Part shown: positions 31,644 to 40,263 of the stretch, piece after piece | Numbering within the stretch: position 1 is the stretch's first letter | Layout of the letters: each line of letters opens with the position of its first letter | Assembly: GCF_003574965.1 (NCBI RefSeq) | Contig: NZ_CP032317.1 | Location: 1,240,001 to 1,304,000, forward strand | Reading direction: 5' to 3' | DNA length: 64,000 bases | Source: Hymenobacter oligotrophus | GTDB taxonomy: Bacteria; Bacteroidota; Bacteroidia; Cytophagales; Hymenobacteraceae | Program-made: the position numbers and the translations under genes | The notes under the pieces: model-generated | Told to the model about the DNA's origin: nothing | Databases searched by the model: none | What the model saw: the letters and a program-made list of their open reading frames with translations, nothing else

Positions 31644-34280
31644 TTAGTTAAGCCCGTAGCTAACGGCAACGTAGTACAAGCCGCCCACGCTCGGCCCGCC
31701 CAAAAACGATTCGTAGTACCGGTTGAGCAGGTTGGTTGCGCCTACTTTCAGGCGCACATTGGGTGTGGGCACTTGGTAGCTTAGCTGCGCATCGAGGGTG
31801 GCGTAGGCAGGTACCGTGCCGGTAACCAGGAAAGTTTGCGAGTGGTAGCTGGCTTGCCACCGGTAGTTAATCCCGAAGCCCAGGCCGCGGTAGGCGTTTT
31901 CGTTACCTAGGCTTAGGTTGTAAATCCAGCGTGGGGTGTTGAAGCCGTCTTCCAGCCCGTCGCCCGATTCGGTGCGGGCCAGGCGGGCGTAGGTTGCGTT
32001 GGCGCCGGCCAGGTAGCCGCCCGGCAGCTCGTAGCGCACGCCCGCCGAGCCGCCGTAGTTGTACACTTGGGTTTGCGAGTTCGTCCAGAGGCGGTAGCGG
32101 TTTTGGGTGGCGCGGTTGCTGAGGTAAATCGCGGCCGAATCGGGGTTGTTGGTTTTGGGTACGTAGGCCTCTACCTGCGCAATAAAGTCGCGGTAGCGGT
32201 TGTAGTAAAAGTCGACATCGAGCAGCAGCCGGCCCTGGGGCAGCAACGCGGCTTTGTAGCCCAGCTCGAGCGAGCGAATATGTTCGGGCCGCAGATACGT
32301 GTACGGGTTTCGGCGCAGCAGCCCTTTGTTGCTCTCGATGGCCTGGCGGCGCTTTTCGGCGGCCGGCGCCGAGCTGGTATTGGCGTTTACCGCGGCCGTA
32401 ACGGCGGCGTTAAAGGCATCGATGCTGCTGCGCAGGTAGCTGTTTTCGAACACCCCGTCCGACATCACCCGCAACCCGCCAATGCGCTTCACCTGGCCGC
32501 TGTTCACGTTCGAGAAGCCCTCGAACAAGCTCGGAAAACGGTACCCGCTTTGGTAGCTCAGCCGGAAGTTGTGCTGCTGCCCCCCGGGCGACACCACCGC
32601 CGTAAAGCGCGGGTTCAGGCGCAGCCGGAAATAGTCGTTTTTATCGGCGCGCACGGTGGCCGTAAGCCGCAGGGCATCGTGCCACAACCGGGCGCCGGCC
32701 TGCACAAAGCCGCCGGTTTTGCGGTAGGCAAGGTTGCTGAACTGGTCTTTTTTCGGATCGGGGTTGATGAAGTAATTGCCATCGGGCACGATTACGTACG
32801 TACGGTGATCGAGCCCGGCCCGGAAGTCAAGAAAAGCCGGCAGCCGCGGCAACAGATTGTTGCGCAAAGCCCGCCCTAGGTCGGCTTGCGCTTCGGCGTG
32901 CAGCAGGTCGGCGCGCACGCGCAGGGCGGCTCCCTGGTCCCAGTTGTTGATATCTTGCAACTCGCGCAGCTTTTGCCGAAAGGCCTCGGTGCCGGGTTGC
33001 AGGCGGCCGGCATCGGCAGCGGCGCGGGCGGTGGCGTGGGCCTCCTCCACCGTTTGGCCGGCTTGCACGGCCGCGTTCCAGGCGGCGGCGTAATCGCGGT
33101 TCCACTGGGCGTCGGGCTTGTGGCTGCGGTCGAGGTTTTCGGCCATGCTGCGCAGGTTGTAACTGCGGCCGGTGTTTTCGCGCGTCAGGTAAGCGCGGGC
33201 TTGCACGGTGGGCGTGGCAAGGGCCAGCGCATGTTGCTGCAGCACGTAATCCTGCAGCCGAAAGCGGTTCGAGCGTTGGTACACGTTGTCCAGGCGGGCC
33301 ACGCGATAGGTGTAGGCCAGCTCGGTGCGCGCATTCGGCCGAAAGTGCAATGCCGCGTCGCCTTTCAGGTTGCGCAGGCGGTAGTCCACCACGTCCTTTT
33401 CGAGGTAGCCCGTGCGCGCCACGGCGTAGCTTTTGCCGCCCAGGTTCAAGGTGCTTCGGTTCGACGACTCGTTGCCGTATCCGTTTACGGGGTCGTAGGC
33501 GGGGTTGGCGGGGCCGCCCGGCAGCCCGGCCGTGGTGTTGCCCTGCGGGTACAGGTCGGCAAGGTCGTTGGCAATCCAGTCGTAGCCGCGGGTGTAGGTG
33601 CCGTTCAGCTTAAAGGCCCACCGGGTACCTAGGGCCCGGGCGTAGCGCAGGCTGGTTTCGGCGTACAGCTTGGCCTGGCTGCTGGCATCGCCTAGGTGGT
33701 TAACACCGGTTTTCTGCTGCAGGCTCAGGCCTTCGGAGGTAAAAGGGCTTTTGGTGCTGAAGTTGGCCAAGCCATTGATGGCGCTTAGCCCGTACAGCGC
33801 CGCAGCCGTGCCGGGCACAATCTCCACACTGGCAATATCCAGGTCGCTGGGGCCGAGGGCATTGCCAATGGGCCCGCCGATGTGCGGCGCCTGGTTGTCA
33901 ACGCCGTCCACCAGCTGCGCAAACCGCACGTTGGTGGTGTTGGCAAAGCCCCGGGCGTTTATCACCTTAAAGCCGAGGCTGGGCGAAATCACTTGCACGC
34001 TCTTCACCTGCTCAATGGCCTCGAAAAACGACGGCGCGGGCGCCAGGCGCAAGTCGCGGGCAGTTAGCTTTTCCACCGTCACCGGCGACTTCAGCAGGCT
34101 TTCCTCTACCCGCGAGGCGGCCACCACTACCTCACCTAGGGCAATAGGCCTGCGGGTGGTGTCGGTTGGGCTGGCTTTGGCTTGCGCGGGCGTTTGCGCT
34201 TCGGCAGCCCTTGTGGGCCAGGCCGCTAAGCACGCCACCGTGGCCATCGGCCAAAACACACGTGAAGGGTTGCTCATCAA
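31644..34280 (-). CDS. TonB-dependent receptor
   Basis: An 878-aa outer-membrane receptor. Signal peptide ends near AEAQT (residue 29). The plug begins at GEVVVAASRVEESLLKSPVT (~49) and contains INARGFANTTNVRFAQLVDGVDNQAP (split at INARGFANTT and RFAQLVDGVD) and VEIVPGTAAALYGLSAINGLANF. The remainder is a ~22-strand barrel ending YVAVSYGLN. No SusD partner and no iron-box or vitamin riboswitch was seen, so the substrate is open. It has no preceding regulatory (FecR-type) domain. Convergent with the other receptor gene. Confidence 0.9.
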   Translation of the reverse strand: MMSNPSRVFWPMATVACLAAWPTRAAEAQTPAQAKASPTDTTRRPIALGEVVVAASRVEESLLKSPVTVEKLTARDLRLAPAPSFFEAIEQVKSVQVISPSLGFKVINARGFANTTNVRFAQLVDGVDNQAPHIGGPIGNALGPSDLDIASVEIVPGTAAALYGLSAINGLANFSTKSPFTSEGLSLQQKTGVNHLGDASSQAKLYAETSLRYARALGTRWAFKLNGTYTRGYDWIANDLADLYPQGNTTAGLPGGPANPAYDPVNGYGNESSNRSTLNLGGKSYAVARTGYLEKDVVDYRLRNLKGDAALHFRPNARTELAYTYRVARLDNVYQRSNRFRLQDYVLQQHALALATPTVQARAYLTRENTGRSYNLRSMAENLDRSHKPDAQWNRDYAAAWNAAVQAGQTVEEAHATARAAADAGRLQPGTEAFRQKLRELQDINNWDQGAALRVRADLLHAEAQADLGRALRNNLLPRLPAFLDFRAGLDHRTYVIVPDGNYFINPDPKKDQFSNLAYRKTGGFVQAGARLWHDALRLTATVRADKNDYFRLRLNPRFTAVVSPGGQQHNFRLSYQSGYRFPSLFEGFSNVNSGQVKRIGGLRVMSDGVFENSYLRSSIDAFNAAVTAAVNANTSSAPAAEKRRQAIESNKGLLRRNPYTYLRPEHIRSLELGYKAALLPQGRLLLDVDFYYNRYRDFIAQVEAYVPKTNNPDSAAIYLSNRATQNRYRLWTNSQTQVYNYGGSAGVRYELPGGYLAGANATYARLARTESGDGLEDGFNTPRWIYNLSLGNENAYRGLGFGINYRWQASYHSQTFLVTGTVPAYATLDAQLSYQVPTPNVRLKVGATNLLNRYYESFLGGPSVGGLYYVAVSYGLN

Positions 34281-34356
34281 TAGCTACTAGGTGCCCCAAA
34301 GGCCACCGGCTGCAAAGAACGCCAACGAACGCAAGCTTCGCGGCCACGCCAAGGCA

Positions 34357-34821
34357 TCAGCGCTGTTTTCGCATGATGCGCACGCCGAAATCATTGAGGG
34401 CCAACATTTCCTTTCTGTTGTAGAACACGCTGTTGTATTCCATTAAATCAAAGCACCTGCCCTCGTTGATGGTGTAAGTAATGTCGAGCGTATCGGTGTC
34501 GCGGGCGCTGAGGCGCAGGTAGGCGCGTACGTCGTCGCGGCCGTTGAAGGCCTGTTTGATCGGCGCGAGCGTAACCCCGTAACCGTTGTCGTAAATCTCC
34601 AGCTGCTGTACTTCGTTTACATCGGAGCGCCCGCCCACGAACAGCCGTACCGAATCGGGGTGGTACTGCCCGGGCCCGATACCGATGAGGTTACGCCCCT
34701 GCCGATCGAGCAGCACGAAGCGCAGCGAGTCGTCGGCGGGCTCGTCGTTGCTGCATCGGTCGCAGCCGGCCAGCGTGCCTAGTACTGCCGGGAGCATCAG
34801 CCAGGCAATTGGTAGTTTCAT
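34357..34821 (-). CDS. Small lipoprotein, function unknown
   Basis: A 154-aa lipoprotein: MKLPIAWLMLPAVLGTLAGC gives a signal peptide with lipobox at Cys20. The mature part contains a repeated strand pattern (RFVLLDRQGRNLIGIG, QQLEIYDNGYGVTLAP, YLRLSARDTDTLDITY) suggesting a compact beta fold. I do not recognise the family. It lies 76 bases upstream of the receptor's start and reads the same way, so it may be co-transcribed with it. Confidence 0.7.
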   Translation of the reverse strand: MKLPIAWLMLPAVLGTLAGCDRCSNDEPADDSLRFVLLDRQGRNLIGIGPGQYHPDSVRLFVGGRSDVNEVQQLEIYDNGYGVTLAPIKQAFNGRDDVRAYLRLSARDTDTLDITYTINEGRCFDLMEYNSVFYNRKEMLALNDFGVRIMRKQR

Positions 34822-35089
34822 CTACTTAAATATAAAAGGGCGGGCTTGCGCGAAAACCAAACCAATGCGTTGCCCGCTCGTTCGAATCGGGCGCTGGTTA
34901 TTCCATCGGGGCAGCAACTCGAGCCGGCCTATACCTAGGAAACGGTCGGTGGGGCCTTCAATTCATAAGCGGCCGTTTACGCGGTAGCTGGTAGCATCGG
35001 GTAAGAGGTCTTTCATTGTAGAGTTAGAAAGACGGGAAAGTAATTGAAAACCTTTCTGCAGCAGGTGCACAGCAGAATGAACTAGGTGC
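34822..35089. other. Gap with no supported gene
   Basis: 268 bases. On the minus strand a start at about 35017 (MKDLLPDATSYRVNGRL, then stop) could be the stump of a decayed gene, but the frame closes after 17 codons and nothing recognisable follows. One CCTAGG near 34934. Confidence 0.4.
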
Positions 35090-35665
35090 TTATGCTACGC
35101 TATTAATACTCAACCCAAGGCATTTCATCCGTCGAAGATCAACAACAGTGTTAAAGTAGCAATTGCCACCATCATCTACTTCCACGACTTTTCTGCGCCA
35201 CTCGGTGCCGTTAAGCGGTTTGCAAAAACAATTTACCCATACCTTTTTTTCCCCTTTGCCATTGTAAAAAGCAACTAGCTGGCGTTTGTAGTTGGGAAGG
35301 TTAATGATAAAGTCAGATTCTTTAAGTGTTATTTTAGGATGCGTTTCTCGCATCTTCTGCAGTTTAATGCGTTGCTCAAGATTGTGCTTGCTTACACATA
35401 CATTAAGCAAATACTCTGTAAAGACTATTTCCTGTGCGGTAAGAGAAGCTCCTTTAACCTTTGATAACCGGTGTTTATCTCGCTCTAAATCATATGGGAT
35501 TACCGTGAATCTGGAAGAATCCAAAGGCGGTAATCCTTGATTTGAAGGAAAGGAATTAATTGCTGCTTGGGCATTAGTCTTTGTTTCACGACCGTTCTTG
35601 TCGTGACAAGCCGTATTGGCTAACAGCATGACAACCAACACTAGTGTAGACGCTACACGCATCAT
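35090..35665 (-). CDS. Lipoprotein of unknown function, AT-rich
   Basis: A 191-aa lipoprotein: signal peptide with lipobox LLANTAC (Cys at about residue 20). The body is basic and has four further Cys, including WVNCFCKPLNG. No known family seen. Its base composition is much lower in GC than both neighbours and it has no CCTAGG in its coding part, which points to recent arrival. A possible surface or signalling role is not supported by any motif. Confidence 0.65.
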   Translation of the reverse strand: MMRVASTLVLVVMLLANTACHDKNGRETKTNAQAAINSFPSNQGLPPLDSSRFTVIPYDLERDKHRLSKVKGASLTAQEIVFTEYLLNVCVSKHNLEQRIKLQKMRETHPKITLKESDFIINLPNYKRQLVAFYNGKGEKKVWVNCFCKPLNGTEWRRKVVEVDDGGNCYFNTVVDLRRMKCLGLSINSVA

Positions 35666-35682
35666 TGTAGTTTAGGAAATAG

Positions 35683-35711
35683 AAACGGCAGCTTTAAGAG
35701 AGCTGCCGTTT
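35683..35711. terminator. Hairpin after porX
   Basis: 11-base arms 35683-35693 and 35701-35711 with a 7-base loop, 19 bases beyond the porX stop. Confidence 0.75.
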
Positions 35712-35730
35712 AATTTAAAAATTCAATTAG

Positions 35731-37302
35731 TTACGCCCCTTTCGGCGAAAGCGTGATGTACGGAATAATGCACTCCTCCAACGAGATACCGCCGTGCTGG
35801 AAGGTATCCTTGTAGAAATTAACGTAGTAGTTGTAGTTGTTGGGGTAGGCGAAAAAGTAGTCACCTAGGGTGAATACGTACGCCGTCGAGACGTTTTCGC
35901 GGGGCAAGAACACGCGCTCGGGCTTGCGCACCACGTACACATCGCGCGATTCGTCGAAGCCCAGGTTTTTGCCGTGCTTGTAGCGCAGGTTGGTGTTCGT
36001 GTTTCGGTCGCCCACAATTTTGTAGGGGCGCTTGCAGCGAATGGTGCCGTGGTCGGTGGTGATGATGAGCTTGCCCTTTTTGTCGGCAATCTGCTGCAGC
36101 ATCTCGTAGAGAGGCGAGTGCAAAAACCACGAGCGGGTGATTGAGCGGTACGCCGATTCGTCGGCAGCTAGCTCCCGAATCATGGCCATGTCGGTGCGGG
36201 CGTGCGAGAGCATGTCCACGAAGTTGTAGACGATGACGTTCAGCTTATAGTTGTTGTGGAGGTTGGCCATTTTGCCCAGCAAGTCTTTGCCGGCCTGCAG
36301 GTTGGTAACCTTGTTGTAGCTGTACTTGTGTTTCTGGTTGGCCTTCTGGAACATAATTTCCATGAACTCGGCCTCGTGCAGGTTTTTGCCCTCGTCGTCG
36401 TCGTCCCAAACCCACAGGTTGGGGTACTTCTTCTGGATTTCGCCCGGCATCATGCCCGAAAAAATGGCGTTGCGGGCGTAGGCCGTGGTGGTAGGCAGAA
36501 TGGAGTAGTACATTTCTTCCTGATCCACCGTGAACATCTCGGCAATGATCGGCTCGAGCACCTTCCACTGGTCGTAGCGCAGGTTGTCGATGAGCAGGAA
36601 GTACACGGGCTGGTCGCCGGTTTCCTTCAGCAGCGGAAACACGCGCTCTTTAAAGAGTTGGTGCGACATCAGCGGCGCGTCGTCAGACTCGTCGTTTACC
36701 CACTCTTCGTAGTTCTCCGTGATAAAGCGCCCGAAGTAGGTGTTGGCTTCGTCCTTCTGCATGTTGAAGACGTCGGCCATGCTTTTGCCCTCCGTCTCGT
36801 TGATTTCCAGCTCCCAGTACACCAGCTTCTTGTACACATCGGCCCATTCCGAGGGCGAGAGGCGGTCGGAGAGCTGCATGCCAAGCTGGCGGAAGTCGCG
36901 CTGGTACGAGCTGTTGGTTTTTTCCGACACCAAGCGGTTGTAATCGAGCACCTTTTTCACCGACAGCAGAATCTGGTTCGGGTTGACGGGCTTGATGAGA
37001 TAATCCGCAATTTTGGAGCCGATGGCCTCTTCCATGATGTGCTCCTCCTCGCTTTTGGTAATCATAATCACCGGCAGCGTAGGCCGCGCAGCCTTAATCT
37101 CCGACAGCGCCTCCAGGCCCGTAATGCCGGGCATGTTCTCGTCGAGGAATACCAGGTCGTAATTCTGCGCCTGCACCTCTTCGATGGCGTCGGCGCCGGA
37201 GTTTACCCCGGTTACGTCGTAGCCGCGCTCCTTCAGAAACAGGATGTGCGGTTTCAACAGATCGATTTCGTCGTCGGCCCAGAGGATATTGTAGCGTTGC
37301 AT
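35731..37302 (-). CDS. porX: Type IX secretion response regulator/phosphodiesterase PorX
   Basis: A 523-aa two-domain protein. A receiver domain fills residues 1-120 with D10-D11 and the phosphorylation Asp54 (LVFLDENMPG), T-motif MITKS and Lys in DYLIKPVNP. After a helical linker, residues ~200-500 form a PglZ-type alkaline-phosphatase-superfamily domain with metal ligands in FLLIDNLRYDQW, ILPTTTAYARNAIFSGMMPG and IITTDHGTI. PorX with its kinase PorY controls genes of the type IX secretion system and gliding. ATG 37302 (MQRYNIL) is the receiver start; the upstream frame is intergenic. No other T9SS gene is in the window. Confidence 0.95.
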   Translation of the reverse strand: MQRYNILWADDEIDLLKPHILFLKERGYDVTGVNSGADAIEEVQAQNYDLVFLDENMPGITGLEALSEIKAARPTLPVIMITKSEEEHIMEEAIGSKIADYLIKPVNPNQILLSVKKVLDYNRLVSEKTNSSYQRDFRQLGMQLSDRLSPSEWADVYKKLVYWELEINETEGKSMADVFNMQKDEANTYFGRFITENYEEWVNDESDDAPLMSHQLFKERVFPLLKETGDQPVYFLLIDNLRYDQWKVLEPIIAEMFTVDQEEMYYSILPTTTAYARNAIFSGMMPGEIQKKYPNLWVWDDDDEGKNLHEAEFMEIMFQKANQKHKYSYNKVTNLQAGKDLLGKMANLHNNYKLNVIVYNFVDMLSHARTDMAMIRELAADESAYRSITRSWFLHSPLYEMLQQIADKKGKLIITTDHGTIRCKRPYKIVGDRNTNTNLRYKHGKNLGFDESRDVYVVRKPERVFLPRENVSTAYVFTLGDYFFAYPNNYNYYVNFYKDTFQHGGISLEECIIPYITLSPKGA

Positions 37303-37764
37303 GCAGTTGTTTTCAAGTGTGGTTTGTGAGGGCCAACCGGCCCGGTGCGGCACGAATGCGCAAGCCCCTAGGGCCGCTTGCACCGCGCAACCTAACGCAT
37401 AGTGGCGTATTAATGATACAGTCGCTGAGGCGCTGCAGTGGGTTGCTCTAAGCTTAGATAACCCCGATTGGCGCCTAAGGGTTGCATTGCCAATGTGTTG
37501 GACCAACAGCCAAGCCCAAAGTTTACCCGTCAGCTGCCTCGAAAATTAGCCTTGCCATATGCTTGGCAAGGGCCCTAGGTGCTTCGGCAAGGCCTTGGCT
37601 CCGGCAAGCCCTGAGGGCCTTCGCCACCTAGGGTTGCGCAGGCAGTGGCCGCTTGCAACGCGCAGCAGCGTTCCTGAAAAATGAATGAGCGCAGCCCTTC
37701 GCCGCGTATTTGCGTTAGGTATGCCGTACTTTTCGCCGGCTATTCCGGTCCTTCCTCCTGCTGC
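37303..37764. other. Divergent gap between porX and the HD gene
   Basis: 462 bases with three CCTAGG hexamers (near 37367, 37573, 37627). The last two sit in a partly self-complementary GC-rich stretch. A near-match promoter word TACTTTTC lies at 37728-37735, 30 bases before the preferred GTG of the HD gene. Confidence 0.5.
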
Positions 37765-39000
37765 GTGAACAAGCGTAAAATCCTCAACGACCCGGTTTAC
37801 GGGTTTGTATCGGTACCCACCGACCTCATTTTCGACCTCATCGAGCACCGCTACTTTCAGCGGTTACGCCGCATCAAGCAGCTGGGCCTGACCGATTTTG
37901 TGTACCCCGGTGCCCTCCACACGCGCTTTCACCATGCCCTAGGTGCCATGCACCTCATGTCGCTGGCCCTGCGCACGCTCAAGGACAAAGGCGTACGCAT
38001 TACGGCGCAGGAAGGCGAAGCGGCCCAAATAGCCATTCTGCTGCACGACATCGGCCACGGGCCCCTCTCCCACGCGCTCGAGCACGCTTTGTTCGAGGAT
38101 GTGCCGCACGAGCAAATCTCGCTCCACCTGATGGAGCTGCTAAACGTGGAGTTTGAAGGCCGCCTGCAACTAGCCATCGACATCTTCCGGGGCACCTACC
38201 CGCGGCCGTTTTTCCATCAACTGGTAAGCAGCCAGCTTGATATGGACCGGCTCGACTACCTCAACCGCGACTCGTTTTACTCCGGCGTGAAGGAAGGCCA
38301 ACCGGGCGCCGACCGCCTTATCAAAATGCTTACCGTGAGCCCTGACGAGCGGCTGGTGCTGGAGGAAAAAGCCGTGTACAGCATCGAAAACTTTTTGGTG
38401 AGCCGCCGCGTGATGTACTGGCAGGTGTACATGCACAAAGCCGTAACCTCGGCCGAGCAAATGGTCATCCGCATCATGGAGCGCGCCCGCGACCTGGCCC
38501 GCGCCGGGGTGCCGGTGCCCGCCTCGCCCGAGCTGGGCTACTTTCTGGCCAGCCCCGTGCAAATGCTCGATTTCGAGCAGGACGCCAGCATTATCCAGCG
38601 CTTCGTACGCCTCGACGACGTAGATATTTGGGCTGCCGTGAAGGTGTGGGCCGCTCACCCCGATTTTGTGCTTTCCTTCCTGGCGCACAGCCTGCTCGAG
38701 CGGCACTTGTTCAAGATTACCCTGTCCTCCGAGCCCTTTGAGGAGGATTTTCACCTAGGGGTAATCGAGCTGATTGCGGAGCATTTCAAGCTGAGCATGG
38801 AAGACGCGGGCCAATTAATGATCAAAGGCCGCATCAGCAACAACGCCTACGACGCCGGCGGCGACACCATCAACGTACTCACCAAGCGCGGCCATGTAAT
38901 CGACGTAGCCGAGGCCTCCGATTTACCTAACATCCGCTCGCTTAGCCGGCGCGTCGAAAAGTACTACGTGTGCTACCCCAAAGAAATAACCCAGGGGTAA
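37765..39000 (+). CDS. HD-domain phosphohydrolase (SAMHD1/dGTPase-like)
   Basis: A 411-aa HD-superfamily protein. The metal site is HTRFHHALGAMHLM and then ILLHDIGHGPLSHALEH, with the later Asp in QLDMDRLDYLNRDSFYSG. The closest known relatives are the YwfO/SAMHD1-like dNTP triphosphohydrolases; substrate unproven. The GTG at 37765 (VNKRKILNDPVYGF) is preferred over the ATG at 37681 because homology starts here and a promoter-like word TACTTTTC lies between the two. It ends 99 bases before lpxD and may lie in the same transcript. Confidence 0.88.
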   Translation: MNKRKILNDPVYGFVSVPTDLIFDLIEHRYFQRLRRIKQLGLTDFVYPGALHTRFHHALGAMHLMSLALRTLKDKGVRITAQEGEAAQIAILLHDIGHGPLSHALEHALFEDVPHEQISLHLMELLNVEFEGRLQLAIDIFRGTYPRPFFHQLVSSQLDMDRLDYLNRDSFYSGVKEGQPGADRLIKMLTVSPDERLVLEEKAVYSIENFLVSRRVMYWQVYMHKAVTSAEQMVIRIMERARDLARAGVPVPASPELGYFLASPVQMLDFEQDASIIQRFVRLDDVDIWAAVKVWAAHPDFVLSFLAHSLLERHLFKITLSSEPFEEDFHLGVIELIAEHFKLSMEDAGQLMIKGRISNNAYDAGGDTINVLTKRGHVIDVAEASDLPNIRSLSRRVEKYYVCYPKEITQG

Positions 39001-39085
39001 GCGCTGCGGGGACGACTGCCAGGGCTTGGGGCCGCGCCTGGCTGCGGCGGAGTCCGTGCCTGACAACGAACAACCGACAACTTCT

Positions 39086-39093
39086 TACTTTTG
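39086..39093 (+). promoter_or_regulatory. -7 box TACTTTTG before lpxD
   Basis: Exact TAnnTTTG only 6 bases before the lpxD ATG at 39100, so the leader would be very short or nearly absent. Confidence 0.6.
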
Positions 39094-39099
39094 CCGCCT

Positions 39100-40149
39100 A
39101 TGGAATTTACGGTAGGCCAGATTGCGGGCATCCTGAACGGCTCGGTAGAAGGTGACTCTGCCTTGCGCGTGGACCGGCTGGCAAAAATCGAAGAAGCCCG
39201 CGCTGGCGCCGTGGCCTTTTTGGCCAACGCCAAATACGAGCCCCACCTCTACTCCACAGCGGCCACGGCGGTTATTGTTAGTAAAACCCTGGTGCTCAAG
39301 CAGCCCGTGCAAGCTGCCCTCATTCGGGTCGACGACCCGTACCTAGGGTTTACCATGCTGCTCGAGTTCTACCAGCAGTTTACGCGCGCTGGCAAACGCG
39401 GCGTGGAGCAGCCCTCGTTTGTGGGCCAGGGCTCCGAAATCGGCGACGAAGGCTACCGCGGCGCTTTCTCCTACGTGGGCGAAAACTGCCACATCGGCAA
39501 GGGCGTGCTGATTTTTCCGCACGCCACCATCGGCGACCGGGTGCGCATTGGTGAAGGCACTATTGTGTACGCCGGCGCCAAAATTTACCCCGATACGGTA
39601 ATCGGGGCGCGCTGCGTCATCCACGCCGGTGCCGTCATCGGGTCCGATGGGTTTGGCTTCGCGCCGCAGCCCGACGGCTCGTACCGCCCCATTCCGCAAA
39701 TCGGCAACGTGGTGCTCGAAGACAACGTGAGCGTGGGCGCCAACGCAACTATCGATTGCGCCACCATGGGCTCTACCATTATCCGCGAGGGCAGCAAAAT
39801 TGACAACCTCGTGCAAATTGCGCACAACGTGGAGGTAGGCCGTCACACCGTAATTGCCTCCCAAACGGGCATTTCGGGCTCCACCAAAATCGGCGACTTT
39901 TGCGTGCTGGCTGGCCAAACCGGCCTTGCCGGGCACCTCACGCTAGCCAACCGCACCACGGTTACGGCGCAGTCGGGAGTGGGCAAATCCATCAAAGAAG
40001 AAGGCCAGTTTTTGCAAGGTTCCCCCGCCTTCAATTTGCGCGACAGCCTGCGGGCCAACGCAGTTTTTCGGCACCTGCCCGAGCTCGAGCGCCGCTTGCT
40101 AGCCCTGGAACGCGCCCAAGCCAAGCCAGACGAGGCGGAAAAGTCATAG
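39100..40149 (+). CDS. lpxD: UDP-3-O-acylglucosamine N-acyltransferase
   Basis: A 349-aa cytosolic enzyme that adds the N-linked acyl chain in lipid A synthesis. N-terminal substrate domain (FTVGQIAGILNG, AVAFLANAKYEP) to about residue 100, then left-handed beta-helix hexapeptide turns (CHIGKGVLIFPHATIGDRV), and the catalytic-His region IAHNVEVGRHTVIASQTGISG. C-terminal helix LPELERRLLALERAQ. ATG 39100 fits the family start; a TTG at 39091 would precede it by three codons and overlap the promoter box. First of the lpxD-lpxC/fabZ-lpxA set. Confidence 0.95.
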   Translation: MEFTVGQIAGILNGSVEGDSALRVDRLAKIEEARAGAVAFLANAKYEPHLYSTAATAVIVSKTLVLKQPVQAALIRVDDPYLGFTMLLEFYQQFTRAGKRGVEQPSFVGQGSEIGDEGYRGAFSYVGENCHIGKGVLIFPHATIGDRVRIGEGTIVYAGAKIYPDTVIGARCVIHAGAVIGSDGFGFAPQPDGSYRPIPQIGNVVLEDNVSVGANATIDCATMGSTIIREGSKIDNLVQIAHNVEVGRHTVIASQTGISGSTKIGDFCVLAGQTGLAGHLTLANRTTVTAQSGVGKSIKEEGQFLQGSPAFNLRDSLRANAVFRHLPELERRLLALERAQAKPDEAEKS

Positions 40150-40164
40150 CTTTGCGGCCGACTT

Positions 40165-40260
40165 CAGGAGTCAGAAGCTAGGAGTTGGGAGCTAGAAGCG
40201 GGCGCGTTCCGGTTCGGCCCCTACCGCTCCGGCCTCCTAGCTCCTGACTCCTAGCTCCTG
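40165..40260. repeat. Low-complexity inverted spacer (ctaggagt type)
   Basis: Left arm 40165-40198 and right arm 40233-40260 are built from permutations of aggag, tcag and ctag words; they pair loosely, not perfectly. It fills the gap between lpxD and lpxC/fabZ. Confidence 0.6.
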
Positions 40261-40263
40261 ATA

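Noticed and set aside
34822-35089. Decayed gene in the gap between two lipoproteins
   Set aside because: A 17-codon stump alone cannot be tied to any family.
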